Shown one piece after another: positions 1 to 6,764 of a stretch of 40,148 nt of DNA. The notes under the pieces were generated by a model. That model made no database searches. It was not told where the DNA came from and saw only the letters and a program-made list of their open reading frames with translations. The position numbers were made by a program, and so were the translations under genes. The first letter of the stretch is position 1. Each line of letters opens with the position of its first letter. The stretch comes from Clostridia bacterium (GTDB taxonomy: Bacteria > Bacillota > Clostridia > Christensenellales > Borkfalkiaceae), in the NCBI GenBank assembly GCA_017623605.1, contig JAGAOR010000027.1, forward strand, positions 1 to 40,148, given 5' to 3'.

Positions 1-1
1 C

Positions 2-280
2 AAGCAGTATAAAGTGGCGGAAGGCGACGTAGTTCGCGTAGAAAAACTCGCGGCGAACGAAGGCGATACGGTTAGCTTTAAAGTGCTTATGGTTGCAGAC
101 GAAAACGGTATTAAGACGGGCGCGGAAGTTGAAAATGCAAAAGTTTCCGCAACGGTCGTAAAACAAGACAAAGCGAAGAAGATTATCGTTTTCAAGTATA
201 AAGCAAAGAAGAACGAACGTAAGAAGCAAGGGCATAGACAACCCTTCACCGCTGTTAAAGTTGAAAAAATCGAACTTTGA
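2..280 (+). CDS. rplU: Ribosomal protein bL21, 5'-truncated by window edge
   Basis: This is the C-terminal 92 residues of large-subunit ribosomal protein bL21, which binds 23S rRNA. The reading frame is open to the left edge, and the first visible residues KQYKVAEGD match the conserved start region of L21 (usually preceded by a GG), so only about ten residues are missing. The GTG at 14 is internal, not the start. The basic C-terminal segment with [12 protein letters not shown] is the family's rRNA-binding signature. The gene lies 58 bp upstream of rpmA, the standard rplU-rpmA order. The small gene prp (ysxB), which normally sits between them in Firmicutes, is absent. Confidence 0.96.
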   Translation, partial: KQYKVAEGDVVRVEKLAANEGDTVSFKVLMVADENGIKTGAEVENAKVSATVVKQDKAKKIIVFKYKAKKNERKKQGHRQPFTAVKVEKIEL

Positions 281-338
281 TAGCAACCGTTTCCTTTAAG
301 GAAACCACACGAATTTTTGATTATAAGGAGAGATAAAA

Positions 339-623
339 ATGATTTTCATCAGTTTATTCGCTCATAAGAAAGGTACGGGTTCTTCCCACAACGGAAGAGA
401 CAGCGAGGCAAAACGCCTTGGCACGAAGCGCAGCGACGGTCAGGCAGTTCTCGCGGGTAACATTCTCGTTCGCCAAAGAGGCACGAAAATTCATCCCGGC
501 ACGAACGTAGGCATCGGCAAGGACGATACCCTCTTCGCGCTTGTTGACGGCGTCGTTCGTTACGAAAGAATGGGCAAAGATAAGAAAAAAGCAAGCGTTT
601 ATCCTGTGGCAAACGCGCAATAA
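339..623 (+). CDS. rpmA: Ribosomal protein bL27 with N-terminal extension
   Basis: The protein is bL27 (94 aa), located near the peptidyl-transferase centre. The conserved core is seen as [20 protein letters not shown] and [10 protein letters not shown]. The start at 339 is fixed by an AAGGAGAG ribosome binding site at about 325-332. This places a short extension, MIFISLF, before AHKKG. Known from the family: many Firmicutes make L27 with such an extension (LxxFA-type site), which the cysteine protease Prp removes so that the mature N-terminus can reach the ribosome active site. The extension here is shorter than in Staphylococcus but keeps F-A before the KKG motif. It is followed by a strong terminator. 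Confidence 0.97.
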   Translation: MIFISLFAHKKGTGSSHNGRDSEAKRLGTKRSDGQAVLAGNILVRQRGTKIHPGTNVGIGKDDTLFALVDGVVRYERMGKDKKKASVYPVANAQ

Positions 624-639
624 TTTCAAAAAAAGAATG

Positions 640-672
640 ATCCCGACTGCCTCAAACAGTCGGGATTTTTTT
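640..672. terminator. Intrinsic terminator after rpmA, probably bidirectional
   Basis: A perfect 10-bp stem ATCCCGACTG/CAGTCGGGAT (640-649 and 657-666) with a 7-nt loop is followed by a T-run on the plus strand. An A-run (about 628-634) lies on the other side, so it can also stop the minus-strand gene that ends at 679. Confidence 0.93.
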
Positions 673-678
673 CGTTCG

Positions 679-1878
679 TTATCTCAACGCGTTTACGCGA
701 ATACAACAATCGGTTTCAAACAGTTTTTTCTTTATAATCGCGTCGTTTTCCTCCGTCAAGGCGAACACGCGTTTGCCGTTCGTGTATACGAGCACGGTTT
801 TTCCGTCCTCTTTTACGATACAATAATCGGCAACACCGCGCGCGAGCTCGTATTCTCCAACGTAGTTGCCGCTTTCGTCCTTGATCGGGCGAACAAGCGT
901 CCAATTTTTAGGAATAAAGCCGTATTCCTCCGATTTTTGGTTACGTTTGAGTTCTTTTTCAACGTTGACGAGGTGATTATTTATCCACATTTTTTTTGGA
1001 TCGCCGCCGTTTTTCGCCGTTTCACCGCCGTTTCCGATTGCTCGCGCCGAACCGCCGGATACGAGCGGCTTTTTCGCAAAGCACATCACGAAGGCAGAAA
1101 TAAAACCCACGATTGCCTGTACGATCCGCACGGGTATCATTAAAATTTGTAAAAATACGCTTTCTTCCGTTTTTTCTTCGCTCGGTTTCCGAATACAATA
1201 TAAATTTCCCGCGTCGTCCTCCATCGGCTTTATATACGAATATTTTTCGTCAGAAATAAGAGTTTTTATTTCCAGCGTTTCGGGGTTAATTTGATAAATC
1301 TCCGAGGGCAGGTACGTAATGAACGCGTTATTTTGATCTCTGCCTACTGCATAGGAATTGAACAAAACGTTTCCGTTTTGATCCAACGACGGGTTTTCGT
1401 CAAGACTGTCGCCGCCCGTGAGTGTTTCGTATTCGCTGCCGTCTTTTTTAAAAATCGCGATATTCGAACACACACTATCCGTTTTCACCGCGCCTAGCAT
1501 TTTTCCCTCTTCCGTTATATACAAGCTTAAAAATTCGACGTCGGAAGAGGAAAGCGCGTGCGCTTCCGTCTTTTCTTTATCGTCGATATATTTATAATAA
1601 ATCCCCGACGTTCCTCCCACTGTGAACGAATACGCAAGTTTGTTTTCCTCCGACGTTGGAGAAACGCAATGCACCATAGAAAAAACAGCCGTTTCGTTTT
1701 CCTCTTCAAAATAATATTCGCCTGAGATCATCAAATCCGTTTGTTTTTTCCATTCTTTACTTTTCGCTGCGCGCAAGCAATTTTCCTTATACCGCGTTAT
1801 GTAATGACTCTCGAAAAGTTTTTTTTCACCATTTTCGTAAACGCCGAGTTTTTCCCCGTCGGCAAATCCTATTTTCAT
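679..1878 (-). CDS. Uncharacterised protein, possible beta-propeller with one membrane segment
   Basis: I do not recognise this 399-aa protein. Residues 1-235 contain repeated short beta-strand-like stretches with DENPSLDQNGNVLFNS and QINPETLEIKTLISDEKYSYIKP, which resemble TolB/WD40-like propeller blades reporting stored values. A hydrophobic segment lies at about 243-268 (VFLQILMIPVRIVQAIVGF and onward). A soluble C-terminal part (about 290-399) follows. No signal peptide is visible. It starts 10 bp downstream of the rsmG stop with its own AGAGGTGA ribosome binding site, so it is co-transcribed with rsmG. The propeller call is weak and based only on the pattern of strands. Confidence 0.75.
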   Translation of the reverse strand: MKIGFADGEKLGVYENGEKKLFESHYITRYKENCLRAAKSKEWKKQTDLMISGEYYFEEENETAVFSMVHCVSPTSEENKLAYSFTVGGTSGIYYKYIDDKEKTEAHALSSSDVEFLSLYITEEGKMLGAVKTDSVCSNIAIFKKDGSEYETLTGGDSLDENPSLDQNGNVLFNSYAVGRDQNNAFITYLPSEIYQINPETLEIKTLISDEKYSYIKPMEDDAGNLYCIRKPSEEKTEESVFLQILMIPVRIVQAIVGFISAFVMCFAKKPLVSGGSARAIGNGGETAKNGGDPKKMWINNHLVNVEKELKRNQKSEEYGFIPKNWTLVRPIKDESGNYVGEYELARGVADYCIVKEDGKTVLVYTNGKRVFALTEENDAIIKKKLFETDCCIRVNALR

Positions 1879-1888
1879 ATTTCACCTC

Positions 1889-2575
1889 TCATAAGGGATC
1901 TTTGCGTTCTTTGCCTTGACCTCTAGGGTATTTAGGGGGCGTTCCTTTCACCTTTTTCACAACGGCAAGTGTGCGTTCACCGTAATTTTCGGGCAGGGAA
2001 TAGCCGATTACGTTTTCCAGCTTTCCACCTAAAATTTTATACGCCGTTTCCGCTTCCTTGATCTCCGTTTGGTCTCCGCTTTTATACGCAATAAACGTTC
2101 CGCCTACTTTTACAAACGGTAAACAATATTCACAAAGGGTGTTCATTCTCGCAACCGCCCGCGCGGTGGCGTGATCGTAGCGTTCGCGGAAATTTTTATC
2201 TTTTGCGCACGTTTCCGCCCGTAAGTTATAAATATGCATTTTTGAAAACCCTAATTTATCCACAACTACTTGCAAAAATTCACACTTTTTTCCCACGCTT
2301 TCAAACAGATCAAAGGACAAATCAGGACGCAATATTTTTAATACGATCGAGGGAAAGCCCGCTCCCGAACCGATTTCCGCTACCCGCGCGTTCTCTTTGA
2401 AAAAACTTTCGCCGATCGCGCTATCGAGAAAGTGTTTATACAACATATCTTTCTCTTCTGTGATTGTAGTAAGGTTATATTTTCCGTTATATTCGAGCAA
2501 AAGTGCGCGGAAAGCTTCAAATATCTCCCGTTTTTCATTCTCTATTTCGTTTTGATAAATACGCACGTTTTCCAT
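1889..2575 (-). CDS. rsmG: 16S rRNA m7G527 methyltransferase RsmG
   Basis: The product (228 aa from the chosen start) is RsmG (GidB), the SAM-dependent enzyme that methylates G527 of 16S rRNA. Visible motifs are the N-terminal YNLTTI stretch, HFLDSA, the SAM-binding loop AEIGSGAGFPSIVLKILRPD, and ATARAVA. An in-frame ATG lies 12 codons upstream (2611), but the promoter -10 box sits between the two ATGs, so the start at 2575 is preferred. No ribosome binding site precedes it and the predicted transcription start is at or one base before the ATG, so the mRNA would be leaderless. In many Firmicutes rsmG is near oriC, as here. Confidence 0.95.
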   Translation of the reverse strand: MENVRIYQNEIENEKREIFEAFRALLLEYNGKYNLTTITEEKDMLYKHFLDSAIGESFFKENARVAEIGSGAGFPSIVLKILRPDLSFDLFESVGKKCEFLQVVVDKLGFSKMHIYNLRAETCAKDKNFRERYDHATARAVARMNTLCEYCLPFVKVGGTFIAYKSGDQTEIKEAETAYKILGGKLENVIGYSLPENYGERTLAVVKKVKGTPPKYPRGQGKERKDPL

Positions 2576-2582
2576 AGTCTTT

Positions 2583-2611
2583 ATTATAACACGCTTTTTA
2601 AAAAAGATCAA
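2583..2611 (-). promoter_or_regulatory. Promoter of rsmG, predicted leaderless
   Basis: On the minus strand, TTGATC (2606-2611) and TATAAT (2583-2588) are separated by exactly 17 bp. The expected transcription start (about 2576) falls next to the rsmG ATG (2573-2575), leaving no room for a ribosome binding site. Confidence 0.85.
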
Positions 2612-2935
2612 TCGTTTTCCACCCCTTGGTGGAAAACGGTGTATAACCTATCCACAATGTTTATATCTTCGGTGGACTACTTTTTTATTTGTTATTTTTT
2701 CCTCTTTTTTTATTTTTTATTTATTCTTTCTTCTTTATTCTTTCTCCTCCTTGTCCACCTTTCCACAATTTCTACACTTTTTTATCCACCTTTTTTTCGC
2801 GGTTATCCACCCTTTATTTTATCACGAAAAAGTTAGCTTTTTAAAGGTTTATATCAATCGGAAAAGGGGCTGTCCACAAATCCACAATACTCTACTAATA
2901 CTACTACTCTTATTATTTTAATATATCTATCCTTG
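2612..2935. other. oriC: Candidate replication origin (oriC) with DnaA-trio-like element
   Basis: This gene-free region separates divergent rsmG and the SLOG-family gene. It holds, from left to right: a perfect 11-bp hairpin (2613-2623/2628-2638) whose arms contain TTTTCCACC; one-mismatch DnaA boxes CTATCCACA (2649-2657) and TTATCCACC (2782-2790 and 2803-2811); a long pyrimidine-rich tract (about 2677-2818); and two close box-like sites TGTCCACA (2871-2878) and AAATCCACA (2878-2886). These are followed directly by triplets CTA CTA ATA CTA CTA CTC TTA TTA (2892-2915) and then an AT-only stretch. The last three parts are in the order box, DnaA-trio, AT-rich unwinding element known from the B. 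subtilis origin. No perfect TTATCCACA is present, and dnaA is not adjacent. Confidence 0.72.
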
Positions 2936-2943
2936 GTACACGC

Positions 2944-2971
2944 TTGACAAAAAGAGAATTTTTGCTATAAT
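2944..2971 (+). promoter_or_regulatory. Consensus promoter of the SLOG-family gene, near-leaderless
   Basis: TTGACA (2944-2949) and TATAAT (2966-2971) match the sigma-A consensus perfectly with a 16-bp spacer. The expected start (about 2978) is only three bases before the ATG at 2981, so the AGAGGT at 2972-2977 would not be in the transcript. Confidence 0.9.
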
Positions 2972-2980
2972 AGAGGTATT

Positions 2981-3481
2981 ATGCAACAGACACAAATTGC
3001 TTTTAACAACGAAATTATTAAAAATTGCGCGTTTACGGGACATCGGATTTTGGACGAGGGTTTTTCTAAAGAAAAACTCTGTGAAACCGTGCAAACGCTC
3101 GTGGAAAGAGGCGTTCGTAATTTTTTTTGCGGTATGGCGAGAGGTTTTGATCTTTTTGCCGCGGAAGAAGTGGTTAAGCAAAAGGAGAAAAATGAAAAGA
3201 TAAGGCTAGTGGCTTGCGTGCCTTATTACGGGCAGGAAAAAGGGTATTCAGAAGAGGATAAAAAAAGATACGTTAACATTTTGAGAAAATGCGATATGAG
3301 ATTAACCTTTTGTGAAACGTATTATAAAGGTTGTGAACTCGTTCGCGATCGGTATATGGCGGATCAGGCGGACGTACTCGTGGCGTATTTGAAAAAAGAA
3401 TCGGGTGGAACGGCGTATACGGTAGAATATTTCCAAAAAAAACATAAAGATAGAGAAATTATTTATTTAAACGAAAAGTAA
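2981..3481 (+). CDS. SLOG-family (DUF1273/YpsA-like) protein
   Basis: This 166-aa protein matches the YpsA/DUF1273 branch of the SLOG superfamily, Rossmann-fold proteins related to DprA and lysine decarboxylase-like proteins. The pieces seen are CAFTGHR near residues 16-22, RNFFCGMARGFDLFAAE in the middle (a nucleotide or ligand-binding loop), and ADVLVAYLKKESGGTAYTVEY near the C-terminus. The molecular function of the family is not established; B. subtilis YpsA has been linked to cell division. It lies directly beside the candidate origin under a consensus promoter, and is followed at 17 bp by the YeiH-type gene. Its AT-rich composition resembles that gene more than dnaN. Confidence 0.88.
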   Translation: MQQTQIAFNNEIIKNCAFTGHRILDEGFSKEKLCETVQTLVERGVRNFFCGMARGFDLFAAEEVVKQKEKNEKIRLVACVPYYGQEKGYSEEDKKRYVNILRKCDMRLTFCETYYKGCELVRDRYMADQADVLVAYLKKESGGTAYTVEYFQKKHKDREIIYLNEK

Positions 3482-3498
3482 AAAAAAGGATTTATTAT

Positions 3499-4527
3499 AT
3501 GAAGATTTTAAAGTTTTTTTCAGGAATTTTATTATCCGCAACGGTTGCGGCACTCGCTTTCTTTATTGAAAGCTTATTCCCCGTGCATTTGATAGGAGCA
3601 GCGATCATTGCAATGTTTATAGGTATGATATTAAATAAATTTTTAAAAAATACCGATATTTTCAACGACGGAATTAAATTTACCTCTAAAAAAATATTAA
3701 AATTTGCTATTATTTTATTAGGATTATCGTTAAATATTTCTACCGTTTTACAGGTAGGAAAAACGTCTTTATTGGTAATGATCTTTACGTTATTAACTTG
3801 CTTTGGAGGCGGTTATTTTATCGGAAAAGCGTTGGGGTTGAATTGGAAGCTATCTAATCTCATATCAGCAGGAACGGGCATTTGCGGAGGTTCTGCGATT
3901 GCAGCCATTGCGCCGACGATTGAAGCAGACGACAACGACGTTGCCTACGCTATGTCTGCAACCTTTCTTTTTGATATGGCTATGATTATTCTTTTCCCTA
4001 TCTTGGGAAGATTGATAGGTATGACGGACGAAGCCTTTGGAATATGGGCAGGTACGGCTGTAAACGATACCTCTTCCGTCGTGGCAACGGCGTACGCCTT
4101 TTCCGAAGCGGCTGGTGATTACGCAACGATGGTGAAGCTTACGAGGACGCTTGCTATCATTCCTACCGTCGTTACGTTTACCTTTATACAACTTCGATTA
4201 AAGAAAAAAGAAGCGGTTGAAAACAGTAAAGAAATAAGAGAAATAAAAGCGAATTTTAAATTTACGAAAATATTCCCTTGGTTTATTTTGGGATTTTTAG
4301 CAATGTCTATCGTTGCAAGCGTATTTCCCATTCCTTCCGCTGTCATTTCGGGAACGAAAAATGTGAGTAAATTCCTTATGGTTTGCGCTTTGTCTGCAAT
4401 CGGTTTAAACACGTCTTTTTCTAAAATAAAAAAGGCAGGTATCCGTCCAATGCTACACGGTTTTATCATTTCCGCCTTGGTCGTGATCGTTGCTTTGCTC
4501 GTGGAAATGGCGGTAGGAATCGTATAA
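3499..4527 (+). CDS. YeiH-family putative sulfate exporter / transporter
   Basis: The 342-aa protein belongs to the YeiH family of polytopic membrane proteins (Cons_hypoth698), often labelled putative sulfate exporters, although the substrate is not firmly known. About ten hydrophobic segments are visible. The family signatures are KFAIILLGLSLNIS, LISAGTGICGGSAIAAIAPT, and GTAVNDTSSVVATAYA. A start at 3499 is supported by AAAGGA about 10 bp upstream. Base composition differs from the neighbours: TTA is the common leucine codon and third positions are AT-rich, whereas dnaN and the genes beyond prefer GC-richer codons, which suggests acquisition by transfer. It is probably co-transcribed with the SLOG-family gene. 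Confidence 0.92.
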   Translation: MKILKFFSGILLSATVAALAFFIESLFPVHLIGAAIIAMFIGMILNKFLKNTDIFNDGIKFTSKKILKFAIILLGLSLNISTVLQVGKTSLLVMIFTLLTCFGGGYFIGKALGLNWKLSNLISAGTGICGGSAIAAIAPTIEADDNDVAYAMSATFLFDMAMIILFPILGRLIGMTDEAFGIWAGTAVNDTSSVVATAYAFSEAAGDYATMVKLTRTLAIIPTVVTFTFIQLRLKKKEAVENSKEIREIKANFKFTKIFPWFILGFLAMSIVASVFPIPSAVISGTKNVSKFLMVCALSAIGLNTSFSKIKKAGIRPMLHGFIISALVVIVALLVEMAVGIV

Positions 4528-4590
4528 AAGAAAAAAAAGAATTATTAGTGAAAAAAGGTATGAAATTCTTTCGTTGTCTTGCGTTTTTGC

Positions 4591-4619
4591 TTGCAAAAAA
4601 ACGGCGTATATGGTAAAAT
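4591..4619 (+). promoter_or_regulatory. Promoter of dnaN
   Basis: TTGCAA (4591-4596) and TAAAAT (4614-4619) are spaced by 17 bp, giving a leader of about 26 nt that contains the TAGGAGCG ribosome binding site. dnaN therefore has its own promoter instead of depending on dnaA. Confidence 0.8.
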
Positions 4620-4651
4620 AAAATAAGCGAAAAAATAGGAGCGAGAAAATT

Positions 4652-5761
4652 ATGAAATTCGTATGTAACGGAATGGTTTTATCGGACGCGGCGTTTACCG
4701 TTAGCAAGGCTTGCGCGGTGAAAACGATCACGCCCGTGCTCGAATGTATTAAAATAGAAGCGAAAAACGACGTTTTGACGTTCACCGCTTACGACGGCGA
4801 AATTTCCATTGAAAAGAAGATTACCGCAGAGGTTTTAGAAGAGGGAGAGCTTTGTGTAAACGGAAAATTCTTCGCAGATTTCGTGGGGAAAATTTCTTTG
4901 GACGAGATCGTCGTAAATTCCGACGAGAAAGGCGTTTTGATTCGCTACGGCGAGAGCGAAAGCTATATGCAAACGCTTCCCGCAAGCGATTTCCCTATGT
5001 TTAATTCTTCGGTGGAAAACGAGAATAATTATTTTGAAACGAAAGAATCCGATTTAAAAGAGCTCATTTCAAAAGTGGTGTTCTGCTGCGCGACAGACGA
5101 AAGCCGACCTATTTTAAAGGGTTGTCTTTTGGAAGCGAAAAATGGTAAATTGACGGCGACCGCGCTCGACGGGTTCAGAATGGCGTGCTCGTATTGCGAG
5201 GCAAAATCAGAGGGCGGGGATATGAAGATCGTATGTCCTGCAAGAACGCTCACGGAAATTTCTCGTATGCTCGATAGCGACGAGCCTCTTAAAATTTACG
5301 CCGATAAAAACCGTTTATCCGTTGCGGTGAAAGATACGGTGATCACCTCCCGTTTGTACACGGGTGAGTTCGTGAGAAAGGAAAACATTTATCCTGTCGA
5401 TTTCACAACGGTGGCAAACGTGAAAAAGGCAGCGCTTTTGCAAAGTATTGAACGTGCGGCAGTGCTCACGCGCGGGGATAAGAACAATCTCGTGATTTTC
5501 GATATTAAAAACGGGAAAATCAATATCACCGCCAATTCGGATATGGGTAAGGTGGAAGAAACGATTTTGGCAGAGCTTAACGGAAAGGAATTGAGAATTG
5601 CTATGAACGGTAAATTCCTTGCGGACGCGGTAAAGGCTCTCGAAGAGGAAGAAATTCAGCTTTCCTTCAATACACCCGTTTCTCCTTTCACGGTAGAAAA
5701 TAAAGAGGACAAGCGTTGCCAATATCTCGTTTTACCCGTAAGAACGAGCGCGTCTGCATAA
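4652..5761 (+). CDS. dnaN: DNA polymerase III sliding clamp, beta subunit
   Basis: The 369-aa protein is the beta sliding clamp, a ring-forming dimer that tethers DNA polymerase III and many repair proteins to DNA. It has full length for the family with three repeated clamp domains. Visible signatures include TITPVLECIKIEA near residues 29-41, VVFCCATDESRPILKGCLLE (about 141-160) and TALDGFRMA, and the C-terminal YLVLPVRTSA, where the hydrophobic partner-binding pocket is formed. The gene is preceded by a SLOG and a transporter gene, not by dnaA, and is followed by rpmH, not recF. This is a rearranged origin neighbourhood. Confidence 0.98.
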   Translation: MKFVCNGMVLSDAAFTVSKACAVKTITPVLECIKIEAKNDVLTFTAYDGEISIEKKITAEVLEEGELCVNGKFFADFVGKISLDEIVVNSDEKGVLIRYGESESYMQTLPASDFPMFNSSVENENNYFETKESDLKELISKVVFCCATDESRPILKGCLLEAKNGKLTATALDGFRMACSYCEAKSEGGDMKIVCPARTLTEISRMLDSDEPLKIYADKNRLSVAVKDTVITSRLYTGEFVRKENIYPVDFTTVANVKKAALLQSIERAAVLTRGDKNNLVIFDIKNGKINITANSDMGKVEETILAELNGKELRIAMNGKFLADAVKALEEEEIQLSFNTPVSPFTVENKEDKRCQYLVLPVRTSASA

Positions 5762-5789
5762 AAAAATATATAAAAACGCGTGAAATTGC

Positions 5790-5818
5790 TTGACGGGAAA
5801 AGCCGTTTGCGATATAAT
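5790..5818 (+). promoter_or_regulatory. Promoter of the rpmH-rnpA-yidD-yidC-khpB cluster
   Basis: TTGACG (5790-5795) and TATAAT (5813-5818) with a 17-bp spacer give a leader of about 65 nt before rpmH. It starts only 29 bp after the dnaN stop, and no hairpin terminator is visible between them. Confidence 0.88.
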
Positions 5819-5889
5819 AAAGAACGTTATCGTGGGAGACTAACGAAAAATATAAAAAAAGAGAAAAAAGTCAATATAGGAGAACGATT

Positions 5890-6024
5890 ATGAAAAGAAC
5901 TTATCAACCCAAGAAAAGACAAAGAAGCAAAGTACACGGATTCCGTAAAAGAATGGCGACGACGGCAGGAAGAAAGGTATTAAAACGTCGTAGAGCAAAG
6001 GGTAGAAAAAGACTTACCCACTAA
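5890..6024 (+). CDS. rpmH: Ribosomal protein bL34
   Basis: This short gene encodes the 44-aa, highly basic bL34 of the large ribosomal subunit. The sequence begins [14 protein letters not shown] and continues with [17 protein letters not shown], diagnostic of the family. A TAGGAG ribosome binding site lies 7 bp before the ATG. It is followed 93 bp later by rnpA, the near-universal rpmH-rnpA pairing. The spacer between them contains a pyrimidine tract facing an AAAAGGAGAGGA purine tract that could fold weakly. Confidence 0.98.
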   Translation: MKRTYQPKKRQRSKVHGFRKRMATTAGRKVLKRRRAKGRKRLTH

Positions 6025-6117
6025 CAACCGATTCGACGGATAAAAGCGTTTTAAAAAATACAATTCCTTTCCTTTTTTAAAAGGAGAGGATTTGCGTTTT
6101 TTGTAAAGTGAGGAGAA

Positions 6118-6435
6118 ATGAAATATTTCAGATTAAAAAAACAATCGGATTTTCAAAAATTATTTCAAAAAGGAAACCGAGCGTTTTCGCCCTCGCTTAC
6201 GGTAATTTATCGAAAAGCCGAAAAAATGACGATGGGAATTTCCGTCGGGAAAAAGCACGGGAAAAGCGTGCAGAGAAACCGCATTAAGAGGTTGCTTCGG
6301 GAAGCGTTCCGCTTTGTGCAAAAGGATATGCAGGGCTCTTACGCGATCGTATTGATTCCCAAAGTAAGCACAGAATATTCGTTTCATACGTTTCAGCGAC
6401 ATTTACAATGGATCATCCAAAAAGAGAGGCTTTGA
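6118..6435 (+). CDS. rnpA: RNase P protein component
   Basis: The 105-aa basic protein is the protein subunit of RNase P, which assists the RNA subunit in removing 5' leaders from pre-tRNAs. It shows FRLKKQSDFQKLFQKG at the N-terminus and the RNR box in GKSVQRNRIKRLLREAFR, the conserved RNA-binding helix. A GAGGAGA ribosome binding site lies close upstream. Its 3' end overlaps yidD by 28 bp, so the two are translationally coupled or at least co-transcribed. Confidence 0.97.
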   Translation: MKYFRLKKQSDFQKLFQKGNRAFSPSLTVIYRKAEKMTMGISVGKKHGKSVQRNRIKRLLREAFRFVQKDMQGSYAIVLIPKVSTEYSFHTFQRHLQWIIQKERL

Positions 6436-6734
6436 AAATCAATTTTCTTTCCCTTTGGAAAGGCAATAAAAAGTATTTAAAAAAAACGGTGTTTAAGCCG
6501 TATTTTAAAATGCTTTGTATGCGCTTGATCCTCTTTTATCAAAAGCATTTGTCTCGCCATACTTGTCTGTATCGCCCGACGTGCTCGCAATATACGCTCG
6601 AATGTATCAATAATCACGGCGCAATCGTAGGAATATTGCTCGGCGCTTGGAGAATACTCCGTTGTAACCCCTTTTCCAAAGGCGGCTACGATCCCGCGCC
6701 CGAACGTTTTTTCGTTAAGCGCTGGCTTTTATAG
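6408..6734 (+). CDS. yidD: Membrane protein insertion efficiency factor YidD
   Basis: The protein is YidD, a small membrane-associated factor encoded between rnpA and yidC that helps insertion of inner-membrane proteins. The family core is clear: LILFYQKHLSRHTCLYRPTC then SQYTLECINNHG and GAWRILRCNPFSKGGYDP, including the conserved cysteines. Counted from 6408 it is 108 aa, longer than the usual 70-85. No good ribosome binding site precedes 6408, and in-frame ATGs at about 6510 and 6519 would give a more typical length, so the true start is uncertain. Confidence 0.94.
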   Translation: MDHPKREALKINFLSLWKGNKKYLKKTVFKPYFKMLCMRLILFYQKHLSRHTCLYRPTCSQYTLECINNHGAIVGILLGAWRILRCNPFSKGGYDPAPERFFVKRWLL

Positions 6735-6764
6735 AACGGTAAAAAGCTTAAATAAGGAAAAGAA

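Noticed and set aside
541-1143. 200-aa plus-strand frame running from rpmA through the terminator
   Set aside because: It crosses the rpmA stop and the terminator hairpin and mirrors the minus-strand gene; no start signal.
4435-4453. GGCAGGTATCCGTCCAA in the YeiH-type gene as a fifth copy of the recurrent word
   Set aside because: It differs at internal positions of the core and is explained by coding sequence, so I did not count it.
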